A stretch of DNA of 64,000 bases from Paracoccus sp041927875 (GTDB lineage: Bacteria; Pseudomonadota; Alphaproteobacteria; Rhodobacterales; Rhodobacteraceae), in assembly GCF_041927875.1 (NCBI RefSeq), contig NZ_JBHFHN010000008.1, one strand, 5' to 3'. This document shows, in pieces, positions 31,823 through 41,013 of this stretch. The notes beneath the pieces were generated by a model that ran no database searches, was not told the origin of the DNA, and saw only the letters and a program-made list of their open reading frames with translations. Position numbers and translations under genes: made by a program. Each line of letters opens with the position of its first letter. Positions within the stretch are counted from its first letter, which is position 1.

Positions 31823-34800
31823 ATGGCACAGGGACAGGCCGCGCCGGGCGGCCCCGACAAGCCCCCTTCGGGTGCTGCCCTGCGGCGGCGCGGTCTGGTC
31901 AACCGCTGGACGGCGGGGCGGCTGGTTGTGTTCCTGTTCGTCACCCTGCCGATCATCGTTCTGTCGGCGGTGATCGCCGGGCTGATCCTGACCGGCCAGC
32001 CGCTGAACGTCCCCGCCCGCCTGACCGCCCTTGCCGAGGAGCGCGCCACCCAGGTCATGCGTCAGACCCTGGGCGAGGGGGTCAGCCTGCGCGCTCATCG
32101 CGGCGCCGATCTGGTGCTTGAGGCGGGGATGGTGCCGCAACTGCGGTTGCGCGACATTGATCTGATGGGGCCGGGGCAGGGGCGGTTCCTGCGCATCGGC
32201 GATCTGCGCGTCAGCCTTGATCCGGGGCGGCTGCTGGTCGGCCAGGTCGCCCCGCGTCAGGTGGTGCTGCGCGATGTGACGGTGGATCTGCTGCGCGACC
32301 GCGACGGGGCTGTGGTGGTGGCGGGCCATGACGGTGTGGCGGCGCTGCCGGGGGGGATGCGCTTTGGCGGCGGGCCGCAGGGGCGTTCACCCGGTCTGTC
32401 GGCGCTGCGGCAGGTGCTGGCCGCGCCCACCCTGGCCGCGCTGCGCGATGCCCGTGTCGAGGGGCTGGACCTGCGCTTGATCGATCAGGCCAGCGGTCAG
32501 CAATGGCAGGCGCGCGATGCGCGGCTGTCGATGTCACGCCGTGCGGGCACCGCCGAGGCGCGGGCCGAGGCTGACCTGTGGGAACTGGGCAGCGATGTGG
32601 CGCGCCCGGCGGGGCGGCTGACGGTCTCGCTTGCGGCCAGTGAAACCGGCCCTGCGGCGCGTCTTCAGGCCAGCCTGCAAGACGTTTCGGCACCGGCACT
32701 GGCGGCGCAGAACCCGGCGCTGGGCTGGCTGGCACTGGTCGATGCGCCGGTCTCGGGCGTGCTGACGGGGGGCGTCGATCCGCTGGGGCAGGTGGCGCCG
32801 ATGGACCTGACCTTGCGGCTGGGGGCGGGCACGATCCGGCCCGGCGGCGGGGCCGCGCCGATCACGCTGAACCGGGCGATGGCGCGGCTGTATCTGGACC
32901 CCGCCCGCGCCCGCCTAAGCCTGCGCGATCTGGAACTGGACAGTCGCGCGCTGCGGCTGAAGGGGGCGGGTCACGCCGATCTGACCGGTCCCGACCCGAT
33001 CAGCCCTCAGGCCCTGGTCGGCCAGATCCGGCTGTCGGATGTGGCTGCCGATCCGCAGGGCGTCTTCGCCACGCCCGCGCGGTTCGACTATGGCCTGGCG
33101 GACTGGCGGCTGCGGCTGGACCCCTTGCGGCTGGACATCGGCCAGATCGCCCTGGGCGCGGGCGAGGAACGGCTGACCGCCGCCGGGCAGTTGCGCGCCG
33201 ACGATCAGGGCTGGTCGGGGGCGCTGGATTTCCGCGCCGGGCAGATTTCGCTGGATCGGCTGCTGGCGCTGTGGCCGGTCGAACTGGCGGGCAATACCCG
33301 GCAGTGGCTGGCCGAGAATGTCGCCACCGGCCTGTTGCGCGACGCGCGCGGCGCGCTGCGGCTGGCATCGGGTTCAGAGCCAGTGCTGTCGCTGGCCTAT
33401 GCCTTCAGCGGCGCCGAGGTGCGGCTGGTCAAGACCCTGCCGCCGGTGCAGGGCGGCGCGGGCTATGCCACGATCCAGGATCACGCGCATGTGCTGGTCG
33501 TCGATCGCGGTGCCATCGCTGCGCCGGGCAGCGGCGATCCGATTGACGTGGCGCGCACCGTTCTGTCGGTCCCCGACATCCGCGCCCGTCCCGCCCAGGC
33601 CGAGGCCGATCTGCGGCTGGCCGCCTCGATCCCTGCCGCGCTTGAGCTGCTGGACCAACCGCCCTTCGAGGTGCTGCGCAAGGCCGGTCAGTCGCCGCGC
33701 ATGGCCGCCGGGCAGGCCCGGCTGCGCGCCCGCGTCAGCCTGCCGCTGCTGGCCGAGGTGCCGCGCGACCGCATCGACTTTCGCGTCGATGGCACGCTGT
33801 CGGATGTGACCTCGACGGTGCTTGTGCCGGGCAAGACATTGACCGCCGACAGCCTGGACCTGCGCGCGCGGCGCGGCGATGCGCTGCGCATCAAGGGGCG
33901 CGGGCGGCTTCAGGGGGTGCCGTTTCAGGCCGAATGGTGGCACGGCTTTGCCGCCGCCGACCGCGGCCGCGCGCATTTGAAGGGCACGATCGACGTGACC
34001 CCGGCGGCGCTGTCGGCCTTTGACATCGACCTGCCCAAGGGCATGGTGACGGGCAAGGGCAGCGGGCGGCTGACCATCGATTTCATCAAGGATCAGCCGG
34101 GGCCGTTCCGCTTTGCCACCGACACGACGGGCCTGCGCATGGCGATCCCGCAGATCGGCTGGACCAAGGACGCGGGCCAGAAGGCCGAACTGGTGGTCGA
34201 GGGCGCGATCCTGCCGCGCCGCACCGGCCTGCCCACGCGCATCGACCGGCTGGCGATCCGCGCCCCCGGCCTGCGGGCCGAGGGGCCGATGGTGCTGCGC
34301 CGCAAGGATCAGGGCGGCGGGCTGGAACGCGCCGATCTGGGGGCGGTCACGGTGGGCGACTGGTTCAATGGCGCGGTGCGGCTGACCGGGCGCGGCGCCG
34401 GGCGCCCGCCCGCCGTGGCGATCACCGGCGGGCGCGCCGATCTGACCCGCGCGCCGCTGACCCGGATGACCCCCACCGCGCCCGGCGCGCCGCCGATGCC
34501 GGTGCGGCTGGACCGGCTTCAGGTCACGCGCGGGATCTTTCTGACCGATGTGACCGCCGATCTGACGGCGGGCGCGGATGGCAGCCGTGGCCCGTTTCGC
34601 GCCGCGCTGAATGGGCGCGCGCCGGTCAACGGCCAGATCACGCCGGGGCCTGATCGCCGCGCCAGCGTCACGCTGGGATCCGACGATGCGGGGGCTGTGC
34701 TGGCGGCGACCGGGATCTTTCCGCGTGCCACCGGCGGGCGGCTGGCGCTGCAACTGGATCCGGTGGCGGGCGGGCCGGGGCGGTATGACGGCCGCGCGGT

Positions 34801-35224
34801 GATCACCGGCCTGCGCGTCGCGGGTCTGGGCGCGCTGGCGACGGCGCTGCCCGGCGGCACCGATCCGGGGCAGGGCGGCACCGCCTTTGACCGCGCCACC
34901 GCGCGCTTTCGCATCACCCCGAACGCCATCGAGATCACCGAGGCCGCCGCCATCGGCCCGACGCTTGGCATCTCGGCCGCCGGGCTGTTTCTGACCCATG
35001 ACGGCGCGCTGCATATCAAGGGCGTCATCTCGCCTTTGTTCGGGCTGAACCCCGGTGGCGCGGCCAGCGGCGAGGCGCTGATCGGGCTGACCTACAAGCT
35101 GCGCGGCACCGCGCGTGCCCCGAAGATCAGCATCAACCCGGCCTCGATCCTGGCGCCGGGGGTGCTGCGCGACCTGTTCCGCCGCCCCGCGCCCACGCTG
35201 CAAAACCTGCGCCCCGCCGGCTGA
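31823..35224 (+). CDS. large AsmA-like / YhdP-type protein (DUF3971)
   Basis: 1133 aa. One N-terminal transmembrane helix (about residues 35-58: RLVVFLFVTLPIIVLSAVIAGLI) anchors a huge periplasmic beta-rich domain, ending in an AsmA_2-like C-terminal region (AAAIGPTLGISAAGLFLTHDG..GVISPLFGLNPG). This is the layout of YhdP/TamB-group proteins thought to bridge inner and outer membranes and move phospholipid. ATG chosen because it gives a short basic cytoplasmic tail. It precedes queA by 38 bp. Function is inferred from fold and size. Confidence 0.85.
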   Translation: MAQGQAAPGGPDKPPSGAALRRRGLVNRWTAGRLVVFLFVTLPIIVLSAVIAGLILTGQPLNVPARLTALAEERATQVMRQTLGEGVSLRAHRGADLVLEAGMVPQLRLRDIDLMGPGQGRFLRIGDLRVSLDPGRLLVGQVAPRQVVLRDVTVDLLRDRDGAVVVAGHDGVAALPGGMRFGGGPQGRSPGLSALRQVLAAPTLAALRDARVEGLDLRLIDQASGQQWQARDARLSMSRRAGTAEARAEADLWELGSDVARPAGRLTVSLAASETGPAARLQASLQDVSAPALAAQNPALGWLALVDAPVSGVLTGGVDPLGQVAPMDLTLRLGAGTIRPGGGAAPITLNRAMARLYLDPARARLSLRDLELDSRALRLKGAGHADLTGPDPISPQALVGQIRLSDVAADPQGVFATPARFDYGLADWRLRLDPLRLDIGQIALGAGEERLTAAGQLRADDQGWSGALDFRAGQISLDRLLALWPVELAGNTRQWLAENVATGLLRDARGALRLASGSEPVLSLAYAFSGAEVRLVKTLPPVQGGAGYATIQDHAHVLVVDRGAIAAPGSGDPIDVARTVLSVPDIRARPAQAEADLRLAASIPAALELLDQPPFEVLRKAGQSPRMAAGQARLRARVSLPLLAEVPRDRIDFRVDGTLSDVTSTVLVPGKTLTADSLDLRARRGDALRIKGRGRLQGVPFQAEWWHGFAAADRGRAHLKGTIDVTPAALSAFDIDLPKGMVTGKGSGRLTIDFIKDQPGPFRFATDTTGLRMAIPQIGWTKDAGQKAELVVEGAILPRRTGLPTRIDRLAIRAPGLRAEGPMVLRRKDQGGGLERADLGAVTVGDWFNGAVRLTGRGAGRPPAVAITGGRADLTRAPLTRMTPTAPGAPPMPVRLDRLQVTRGIFLTDVTADLTAGADGSRGPFRAALNGRAPVNGQITPGPDRRASVTLGSDDAGAVLAATGIFPRATGGRLALQLDPVAGGPGRYDGRAVITGLRVAGLGALATALPGGTDPGQGGTAFDRATARFRITPNAIEITEAAAIGPTLGISAAGLFLTHDGALHIKGVISPLFGLNPGGAASGEALIGLTYKLRGTARAPKISINPASILAPGVLRDLFRRPAPTLQNLRPAG

Positions 35225-35262
35225 CGCCTTGACGGCGCGGGCGCTGCGGCCAACAAGGGCGC

Positions 35263-36306
35263 ATGAACCTTTCGGATTTCGACTTTCACCTGCCCGAGGC
35301 GCTGATCGCCACCCGTCCCGCGCGGCCGCGCCCGGCGGCGCGGCTGTTGCTGGCCGAGGGCAACCGCATCACTGATCGGCACGTCGCTGACCTGCCGCAG
35401 ATCCTGCGCCCCGGCGACCGGCTGGTGCTGAACAACACCCGCGTGATCCTGGCGCGGCTGACCGGCACCCGCACGCGCCCCACGCCGCAAGGCCCGGCGA
35501 CCGCGAAGGTTGAGGTGACGCTGCTGGAGCCCGTCGAGGGCGGCGACTGGCGCGCCCTGGCCAAGCCCTTGCGCAAGCTGAAGCAGGATGAGGTGATCGA
35601 CTTCGGCCCGCATCTGTCGGCGCGCATCACGCAGATCGGCGCCACCGATCTGGTGCTGCGCCTGATCGCCGATGACGTGGCGGCGGCGCTTGATCGTGTG
35701 GGCGCGATGCCGCTGCCGCCCTATATCGCCGCGCTGCGCGCCCCCGACGAACAGGACCGCGCCGATTACCAGACGGTCTTTGCCCGCCATGCGGGGGCGG
35801 TCGCCGCACCCACGGCCAGCCTGCATTTCGATGCGCCGCTGCTGGCCGAACTGGCCGCCATCGGCGTGCAGATGACCGAGGTCACGCTGCATGTCGGCGC
35901 CGGCACCTTCCTTCCGGTCAAGGTCGAGGATGTGACCACCCACAAGATGCATGCCGAATGGGGCGAGATCACCCCCGAAGCCGCCGCCCAGATCAATGCC
36001 ACCCGCGCAGCGGGCGGGCGGGTGATCCCGGTCGGCACCACCGCGCTGCGGCTGATCGAAAGCGCCGCCGACGATCAGGGCCAGGTCCAGCCGTTTCGCG
36101 CCGCGACCGACATCTTCATTTATCCCGGCTATCGGTTCCGCGTGGCTGATGGGCTGATGACGAACTTTCACCTGCCGAAGTCGACCCTGCTGATGCTGGT
36201 CGCGGCGCTGATGGGCAAGGATCGCATCGACCGCATCTATGCCCATGCCATCGACCGGGGCTATCGTTTCTTTTCTTACGGTGATTCGTCGCTTTTGCTG
36301 CCTTGA
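35263..36306 (+). CDS. queA: S-adenosylmethionine:tRNA ribosyltransferase-isomerase
   Basis: Moves the ribosyl group of SAM to 7-aminomethyl-7-deazaguanine in tRNA, making epoxyqueuosine; 347 aa. Typical blocks: FDFHLPEALIATRPARPRPAARLL at the N-terminus, LVLNNTRVI(L)ARL, the PLPPYI loop, VAAPTASLHF, VTLHVGAGTFLPV and the C-terminal NFHLPKSTLLMLVAAL. Unlike some relatives it is not followed by tgt in this window. Confidence 0.96.
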   Translation: MNLSDFDFHLPEALIATRPARPRPAARLLLAEGNRITDRHVADLPQILRPGDRLVLNNTRVILARLTGTRTRPTPQGPATAKVEVTLLEPVEGGDWRALAKPLRKLKQDEVIDFGPHLSARITQIGATDLVLRLIADDVAAALDRVGAMPLPPYIAALRAPDEQDRADYQTVFARHAGAVAAPTASLHFDAPLLAELAAIGVQMTEVTLHVGAGTFLPVKVEDVTTHKMHAEWGEITPEAAAQINATRAAGGRVIPVGTTALRLIESAADDQGQVQPFRAATDIFIYPGYRFRVADGLMTNFHLPKSTLLMLVAALMGKDRIDRIYAHAIDRGYRFFSYGDSSLLLP

Positions 36307-36321
36307 TGTCGCAAACGTGTC

Positions 36322-36349
36322 TTGCTCAGGCAGGCGGCGTGGCTAAGCA
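36322..36349 (+). promoter_or_regulatory. putative MFS gene promoter
   Basis: TTGCTC and TAAGCA with a 16-bp spacer, 42 bp before the ATG. Confidence 0.4.
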
Positions 36350-36391
36350 GCGGGCTTTATCCGAACCCGGTGACAAGGCAGGGACAAAACC

Positions 36392-37687
36392 ATGATCAGC
36401 GTGTTGCGCAGCACCTGGCCGCTGCTTCTGGGGATCCTGTTCCTGATGGTGGGCAACGGGATGCAGGGCACGCTTTTGGGCGTGCGCGGCCAGATCGAGG
36501 GCATCTCGACCTATGAGATGTCCTTCGTCATGTCGGCCTATTTCGCGGGCTTTCTGGTCGGCTCGCGGATGATCCCGTCGATGATCCGCCGCGTCGGCCA
36601 TGTGCGTGTGTTCGCCGCGCTTGGATCGCTGATCTCGGCGGTGCTGATCGCCTATGCGGCCTTTCCGCACTGGATCGTCTGGACGCTGATGCGCGTCATC
36701 ATCGGCTTTTCCTTTTCCGGCGTCTATATCACCGCCGAAAGCTGGCTGAACGCGGGCGCGACCAATGAAAACCGGGGTCAGGCGCTGTCGGCCTATATGA
36801 TCGTGCAGATGCTGGGCATCATCGCCGGGCAGGGGATCATCACGCTGGGCGATCCGGGCGGGTATCTGCTGTTCGTGATCCCCTCGATCCTGGTGTCGAT
36901 CGCCTTCACGCCGATCCTGCTGTCGGTGCAGCCCGCCCCCGCCTTTGGCGAGACCCAAAGGATGAGCTTTGCCCGCCTGTTCAGCGCCTCACCGCTGGGG
37001 GTGGTGGGCATGTGCCTGATCGGTGGGGTATTCTCGGCCCTGTTCGGGATGGTGTCGGTCTGGGCGATGCAGGCGGGGTTGAGCATCGGGCAGACCTCGG
37101 CCTTTGTCGCCTCGATCTATGTGGGCGGACTGCTGGCGCAATATCCGATCGGCTGGGCCTCCGACCGGATGGATCGGCGGGTGCTGATCCTGGCGCTTGC
37201 GGTGCTGGGGGCTTTGGTCATGGTGCTGGCGGCGATGGTCGCGCTGCCGTTCCTGGCGCTGATTGCCGTGGCGCTGATCGTCGGCGGCGTGGCCAACCCG
37301 CTGTATTCGCTGCTGATCGCCTATACCAACGACTTTCTGGACAATGCCAGCATGGCATCGGCTGCGGCGGGGCTGATGTTCGTCAACGGGCTGGGCGCGA
37401 TCAGCGGGCCGGTGGTGACCGGCTGGCTGATGGAAAGCCTGGGGACCGAGGGCTTCTTCATCTATCTGGCGATCCTGTTCGCCTCGCTGGCGGGCTATGC
37501 GGCCTGGCGGATGACGCAGCGCGCCGCGCCCGCCGTACAGGATACCGGCGCATTCGCCGTGATCTCGCCCGTTGCGACCGCCATTGCGGTTGAAACCGCG
37601 CTGGAGGCCGCGCAGGATGGGGCCGACAGCAGCCATGGGGGCGAAGCGGATGGCGGATCACAGGGCAGCGGCGGACGCGATCAATGA
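36392..37687 (+). CDS. MFS transporter (YcaD-like)
   Basis: 431 aa, twelve predicted helices in two halves. The loop between TM2 and TM3 reads GSRMIPSMIRRVGHVRVFA, a form of the MFS signature; the second half has GWASDRMDRRVLI as the matching loop. Resembles the YcaD group of drug or sugar efflux-type carriers, whose substrates are unknown. The C-terminal 40 residues form a polar, Gly/Asp-rich tail. Its 3' end overlaps the DUF924 gene by 38 bp. Confidence 0.88.
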   Translation: MISVLRSTWPLLLGILFLMVGNGMQGTLLGVRGQIEGISTYEMSFVMSAYFAGFLVGSRMIPSMIRRVGHVRVFAALGSLISAVLIAYAAFPHWIVWTLMRVIIGFSFSGVYITAESWLNAGATNENRGQALSAYMIVQMLGIIAGQGIITLGDPGGYLLFVIPSILVSIAFTPILLSVQPAPAFGETQRMSFARLFSASPLGVVGMCLIGGVFSALFGMVSVWAMQAGLSIGQTSAFVASIYVGGLLAQYPIGWASDRMDRRVLILALAVLGALVMVLAAMVALPFLALIAVALIVGGVANPLYSLLIAYTNDFLDNASMASAAAGLMFVNGLGAISGPVVTGWLMESLGTEGFFIYLAILFASLAGYAAWRMTQRAAPAVQDTGAFAVISPVATAIAVETALEAAQDGADSSHGGEADGGSQGSGGRDQ

Positions 37688-38252
37688 CCTGTGGCTGAAC
37701 CGGGTCGGGCCGAAGGGCTGGTATGCGCGCGATGATGCCGTGGACGCCGCCGTGCGCGATCTGGCGCAGGGGCTGTGGACGCGGGTTCAGGCGCAGGGCC
37801 TGCCAGATGACTGGCCACGCGATCCGAAGGGTTGGCTGGCCGCGCTGATCCTGACCGATCAATTCCCGCGCAACATGTTCCGCGACGATCCGCGCGCCTA
37901 TGCCAGCGATGCGCTATCGCGCGATCTGGCGCGCGGGGCGATCGACGCGGGGGCCGATCTGGCGGTCGAGGGCGCGCCGCGCCAGTTCTTCTACCTGCCC
38001 TTCATGCATTCCGAGGCCTTGGCAGATCAGGATCGCGCCATCGCCCTGTTCGACGACCGCCTGCCCGGCGACAACCAACGCCACGCCCGCCTGCACCGCG
38101 ATGTCATCGCCCGCTTTGGGCGTTTCCCCTGGCGCAATGCCGATCTGGGCCGCGCGACCACGCCCGATGAGGCCGCCTTTCTGGCCGCCGGAGGCTATGG
38201 CGCGATGGTGCGCGGGGCTGTCACGCTTGAAGGTAGCGGCAACATAGTTTAA
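37650..38252 (+). CDS. DUF924 family protein
   Basis: 200 aa soluble helical protein. The family hallmark is seen in ILTDQFPRNMFRDDPRAY, QFFYLPFMHSEALADQDRAI and FGRFPWRNADLGR. Fold resembles TPR-like repeats; the molecular role is unknown. Starts at an ATG inside the end of the MFS gene; an ATG at 37635 is an alternative. Probably co-transcribed with the transporter. Confidence 0.87.
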   Translation: MADHRAAADAINDLWLNRVGPKGWYARDDAVDAAVRDLAQGLWTRVQAQGLPDDWPRDPKGWLAALILTDQFPRNMFRDDPRAYASDALSRDLARGAIDAGADLAVEGAPRQFFYLPFMHSEALADQDRAIALFDDRLPGDNQRHARLHRDVIARFGRFPWRNADLGRATTPDEAAFLAAGGYGAMVRGAVTLEGSGNIV

Positions 38253-38304
38253 CGCTGAACCAGTTTGTGACGCGGCGTCATTGCCGTCTGGAACGGAGGA
38301 GTTG

Positions 38305-39696
38305 ATGGCCCAGAATTTCGATATGGTGGTGATCGGCGCCGGACCCGGTGGCTATGTCGCGGCGATCCGCGGCGCGCAGCTGGGCCTGAAGGTCGCCTGT
38401 ATTGAACGCGAACATCTGGGCGGCATCTGTCTGAACTGGGGCTGCATCCCGACCAAGGCGCTGCTGCGGTCGGCAGAGGTGTTCCACCTGATGCACCGCG
38501 CCAAGGATTTCGGGCTGAAGGCCGATGGCATCGGCTATGACCTGGACGCCGTTGTGCAACGCTCGCGCGGGGTGGCCAAGCAACTGTCGGGCGGCATCGG
38601 CCATCTGCTGAAAAAGAACAAGGTCACCACGATCATGGGCGAGGCGCGCCTGACCGGCAAAGGCAAGGTCAGCGTCAAGACCGACAAGGGCACGGATGAG
38701 GTGACCGCCAAGGCCATCGTCCTGGCCACCGGCGCGCGCGCCCGCGAATTGCCGGGGCTGGAGGCCGACGGCGATCTGGTCTGGACCTACAAGCACGCCC
38801 TGATGCCCAAGCGCATGCCGAAAAAGCTGCTGGTCATCGGCTCGGGCGCCATCGGGATCGAGTTCGCCAGCTTCTTCAACACGCTGGGCGCCGACACCAC
38901 GGTGGTCGAGGTGATGGACCGCGTGCTGCCGGTCGAGGATGCCGAAATCAGCGCATTTGCGAAAAAGGCCTTTGTCAAACAGGGCATGAAGATACTGGAA
39001 AAGACCACGGTAAAGAAACTGGACCGTGCCGGGGGCAAGGTCACCGCGCATCTGGAATCGAACGGCAAGACCGAGACGGCCGAGTTCGACACGGTGATTT
39101 CCGCCGTCGGCATCGTCGGCAATGTCGAGGGGCTGGGGCTTGAGGAGCTGGGCATCAAGATCGACCGCACCCATGTCGTGACCGATGAATATTGCCGCAC
39201 CGGGGTCGAGGGCATCTATGCCATCGGCGACATCGCGGGGGCGCCCTGGCTTGCGCACAAGGCCAGCCATGAGGGCGTGATGGTGGCCGAACTGATCGCC
39301 GGGGGGCATCCGCATCCGATCAAGCCGAACACCATCCCCGGCTGCACCTATTGCCATCCGCAGGTCGCCAGCGTCGGCCTGACCGAGGCGCGCGCCAAAG
39401 AGGCCGGTCATCAGGTCAAGGTCGGCCGCTTCCCCTTTGTCGGCAATGGCAAGGCGATCGCGCTTGGTGAACCCGAGGGCATGGTCAAGACCATCTTCGA
39501 TGCCAAGACGGGCGAGCTGCTGGGCGCGCATATGGTCGGCGCCGAGGTGACCGAGATGATCCAGGGCTATGTCATTGGCCGCACGCTGGAAACCACCGAG
39601 GCCGAGCTGATGGAAACCGTCTTCCCGCATCCCACCCTGTCGGAGATGATGCATGAATCGGTGCTGGATGCCTATGGCCGCGTGATCCATATGTGA
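38305..39696 (+). CDS. lpdA: dihydrolipoyl dehydrogenase
   Basis: FAD- and NAD-dependent E3 subunit of 2-oxoacid dehydrogenases; 463 aa. FAD-binding VVIGAGPGGYVAAIRGAQLG at the N-terminus; redox-active disulfide GGICLNWGCIPTKALL; second Rossmann motif VIGSGAIGIEFASFF; C-terminal catalytic His-Glu pair in HPTLSEMMHE. GGAGGA just upstream fixes the ATG. No E1/E2 genes are next to it, so it is a stand-alone or second E3 copy. A hairpin terminator follows. Confidence 0.96.
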   Translation: MAQNFDMVVIGAGPGGYVAAIRGAQLGLKVACIEREHLGGICLNWGCIPTKALLRSAEVFHLMHRAKDFGLKADGIGYDLDAVVQRSRGVAKQLSGGIGHLLKKNKVTTIMGEARLTGKGKVSVKTDKGTDEVTAKAIVLATGARARELPGLEADGDLVWTYKHALMPKRMPKKLLVIGSGAIGIEFASFFNTLGADTTVVEVMDRVLPVEDAEISAFAKKAFVKQGMKILEKTTVKKLDRAGGKVTAHLESNGKTETAEFDTVISAVGIVGNVEGLGLEELGIKIDRTHVVTDEYCRTGVEGIYAIGDIAGAPWLAHKASHEGVMVAELIAGGHPHPIKPNTIPGCTYCHPQVASVGLTEARAKEAGHQVKVGRFPFVGNGKAIALGEPEGMVKTIFDAKTGELLGAHMVGAEVTEMIQGYVIGRTLETTEAELMETVFPHPTLSEMMHESVLDAYGRVIHM

Positions 39697-39716
39697 CGCC
39701 ATCGACCGGCTTTTCA

Positions 39717-39749
39717 GGCCCGCCCGGCGCTGCCCGTGGCGGGCCTTTT
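39717..39749 (+). terminator. intrinsic terminator after lpdA
   Basis: GGCCCGCC/GGCGGGCC 8-bp stem with 13-nt loop, then TTTT, 20 bp after the stop codon. Confidence 0.65.
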
Positions 39750-39794
39750 GCTGTCCGGTCTTGCCGGGCGCTGCGGGGCGCGCAAGGATGGGCC

Positions 39795-40571
39795 ATGCGC
39801 TGTCACGACCCCATCCCGCCTGCCATCCGCACCCGGATCGATGCCGAACTGGCCGCCATCCGCGCCACGGGTGTGCGCATCCTGTTCGCCGTGGAAAGCG
39901 GCAGCCGCGCCTGGGGCTTTCCCTCGCCCGACAGCGATTATGACGTGCGTTTTGTCTATCACCACCCGCGCGACTGGTATCTGTCGCTGGTGCCGGGCCG
40001 CGACGTGATCGAACGCCCGATCAGCGATGAGCTGGACATCAGCGGCTGGGATCTGCGCAAGGCGTTGAACCTGTTGCTGAAGCCGAACCCGACGCTGCTG
40101 GAATGGCTGTCCAGCCCGATCCGCTATGCCTGGGATGATGCGGCCTGCGCGGGCCTGCGCGATCTGGCGGCCCGCATCGGCCACCGCGCCGCCTGCGCCC
40201 ATCACTATCGGCAGTTGGCCCTGGGCCAGTGGCGCCAGCATATCGACGGGCAGGACCATGTGGCGATCAAGAAATACTTCTATGTCCTGCGCCCGGCCTT
40301 GGCGCTGCGATGGCTGCGGATGCGGGGCGATCTGGTGCCGATGCGGCTGCAAGATCTGATGGCGGGGACCGATCTGCCGGCGCCTTTGGCGGGGGCGATC
40401 ACCGATCTGGTGGCGCTGAAGGCCCAGACGCGCGAGATGGGCAAGGGCGCGCGCCTGCCCGATCTGGACGCGCTGATCCTGTCGGAGCTGCACCACCCCC
40501 ATCCCGACGCGCCGCGCGCGGCGGACCATCTGGCGCAGGCAACGGACCTGTTCCGCAGGCTGATCGGCTAG
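39795..40571 (+). CDS. predicted nucleotidyltransferase, YcgL/RlaP-like (COG3541)
   Basis: 258 aa. The pol-beta nucleotidyltransferase core is clear: FAVESGSRAWGFPSPDSDYDVRFVY holds the GSxxxG and the DxD metal ligands, as in COG3541 proteins. SPIRYAW and a C-terminal helical half (YFYVLRPALALRWL) follow. Substrate unknown; members have been linked to RNA-end repair or toxin-antitoxin-like nucleotidyl transfer only by homology. It stands alone between lpdA and tRNA-Phe. Confidence 0.85.
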   Translation: MRCHDPIPPAIRTRIDAELAAIRATGVRILFAVESGSRAWGFPSPDSDYDVRFVYHHPRDWYLSLVPGRDVIERPISDELDISGWDLRKALNLLLKPNPTLLEWLSSPIRYAWDDAACAGLRDLAARIGHRAACAHHYRQLALGQWRQHIDGQDHVAIKKYFYVLRPALALRWLRMRGDLVPMRLQDLMAGTDLPAPLAGAITDLVALKAQTREMGKGARLPDLDALILSELHHPHPDAPRAADHLAQATDLFRRLIG

Positions 40572-40587
40572 GGCGCGCGCGGGGTCG

Positions 40588-40628
40588 TGCGGCGCAGATC
40601 ACACAGTGACGGATGCGGCGCAGATCAC
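40588..40628. repeat. 15-bp direct repeat
   Basis: TGCGGCGCAGATCAC occurs at 40588-40602 and 40614-40628 (26 bp apart) in the gap between the nucleotidyltransferase and tRNA-Phe. Meaning unknown. Confidence 0.6.
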
Positions 40629-40704
40629 CCCGCGCCGGCGGGCGATGCGCCAAAAGACACGGCCCGAACAGGCGCGCCATCGCAACAATCATCAGGGGAA
40701 AAAG

Positions 40705-40780
40705 TGGTGCCCAGAGCCGGAATCGAACCAGCGACACGCGGATTTTCAATCCGCTGCTCTACCAACTGAGCTATCTGGGC
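40705..40780 (-). tRNA. tRNA-Phe (GAA)
   Basis: 76 nt with encoded CCA. Acceptor GCCCAGA/TCTGGGC; anticodon arm CGGAT-TGAAAAT-CCG region with anticodon GAA; T-arm GCTGG-TTCGATT-CCGGC. Confidence 0.97.
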
Positions 40781-40797
40781 ACCGTTTGGTGCGGGGT

Positions 40798-40825
40798 GAA
40801 TAGCCCGGCGCGGCGGGGCTGTCCA
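40798..40825 (-). promoter_or_regulatory. putative tRNA-Phe promoter
   Basis: Minus-strand TGGACA (40825-40820) and CTATTC (40803-40798), 16-bp spacer, 17 bp before the tRNA. Confidence 0.4.
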
Positions 40826-40839
40826 GTCGCAAAATGCGT

Positions 40840-41013
40840 TTATTTGTCGTCGACATCTGCCGGGCGCGGGGTTTCTTCGGCGACCTCGGCCGGCTCGCCC
40901 GGAATGACATAGGAACCGGTCAGCCAGCGGCCCAGATCGATGTCGGCGCAGCGTTTGGAACAGAAGGGCCGGTAATGCGCGTCCGTGGGCTTTTTGCAGA
41001 TCGGGCAGCTCAT
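40840..41013 (-). CDS. yacG: DNA gyrase inhibitor YacG (zinc-binding)
   Basis: 57 aa. A treble-clef zinc knuckle: MSCPICKKPTDAHYRPFCSK supplies CxxC and, after the next residues, CxxxC (SKRCADIDLG). The rest, DLGRWLTGSYVIPGEP, is the standard YacG body, with a short acidic tail. YacG binds GyrB and blocks DNA binding. It was found by reading the strand directly since the protein is short. The start overlaps the RNase G stop by 4 bp; the maf - RNase G - yacG order is typical for the group. Confidence 0.93.
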   Translation of the reverse strand: MSCPICKKPTDAHYRPFCSKRCADIDLGRWLTGSYVIPGEPAEVAEETPRPADVDDK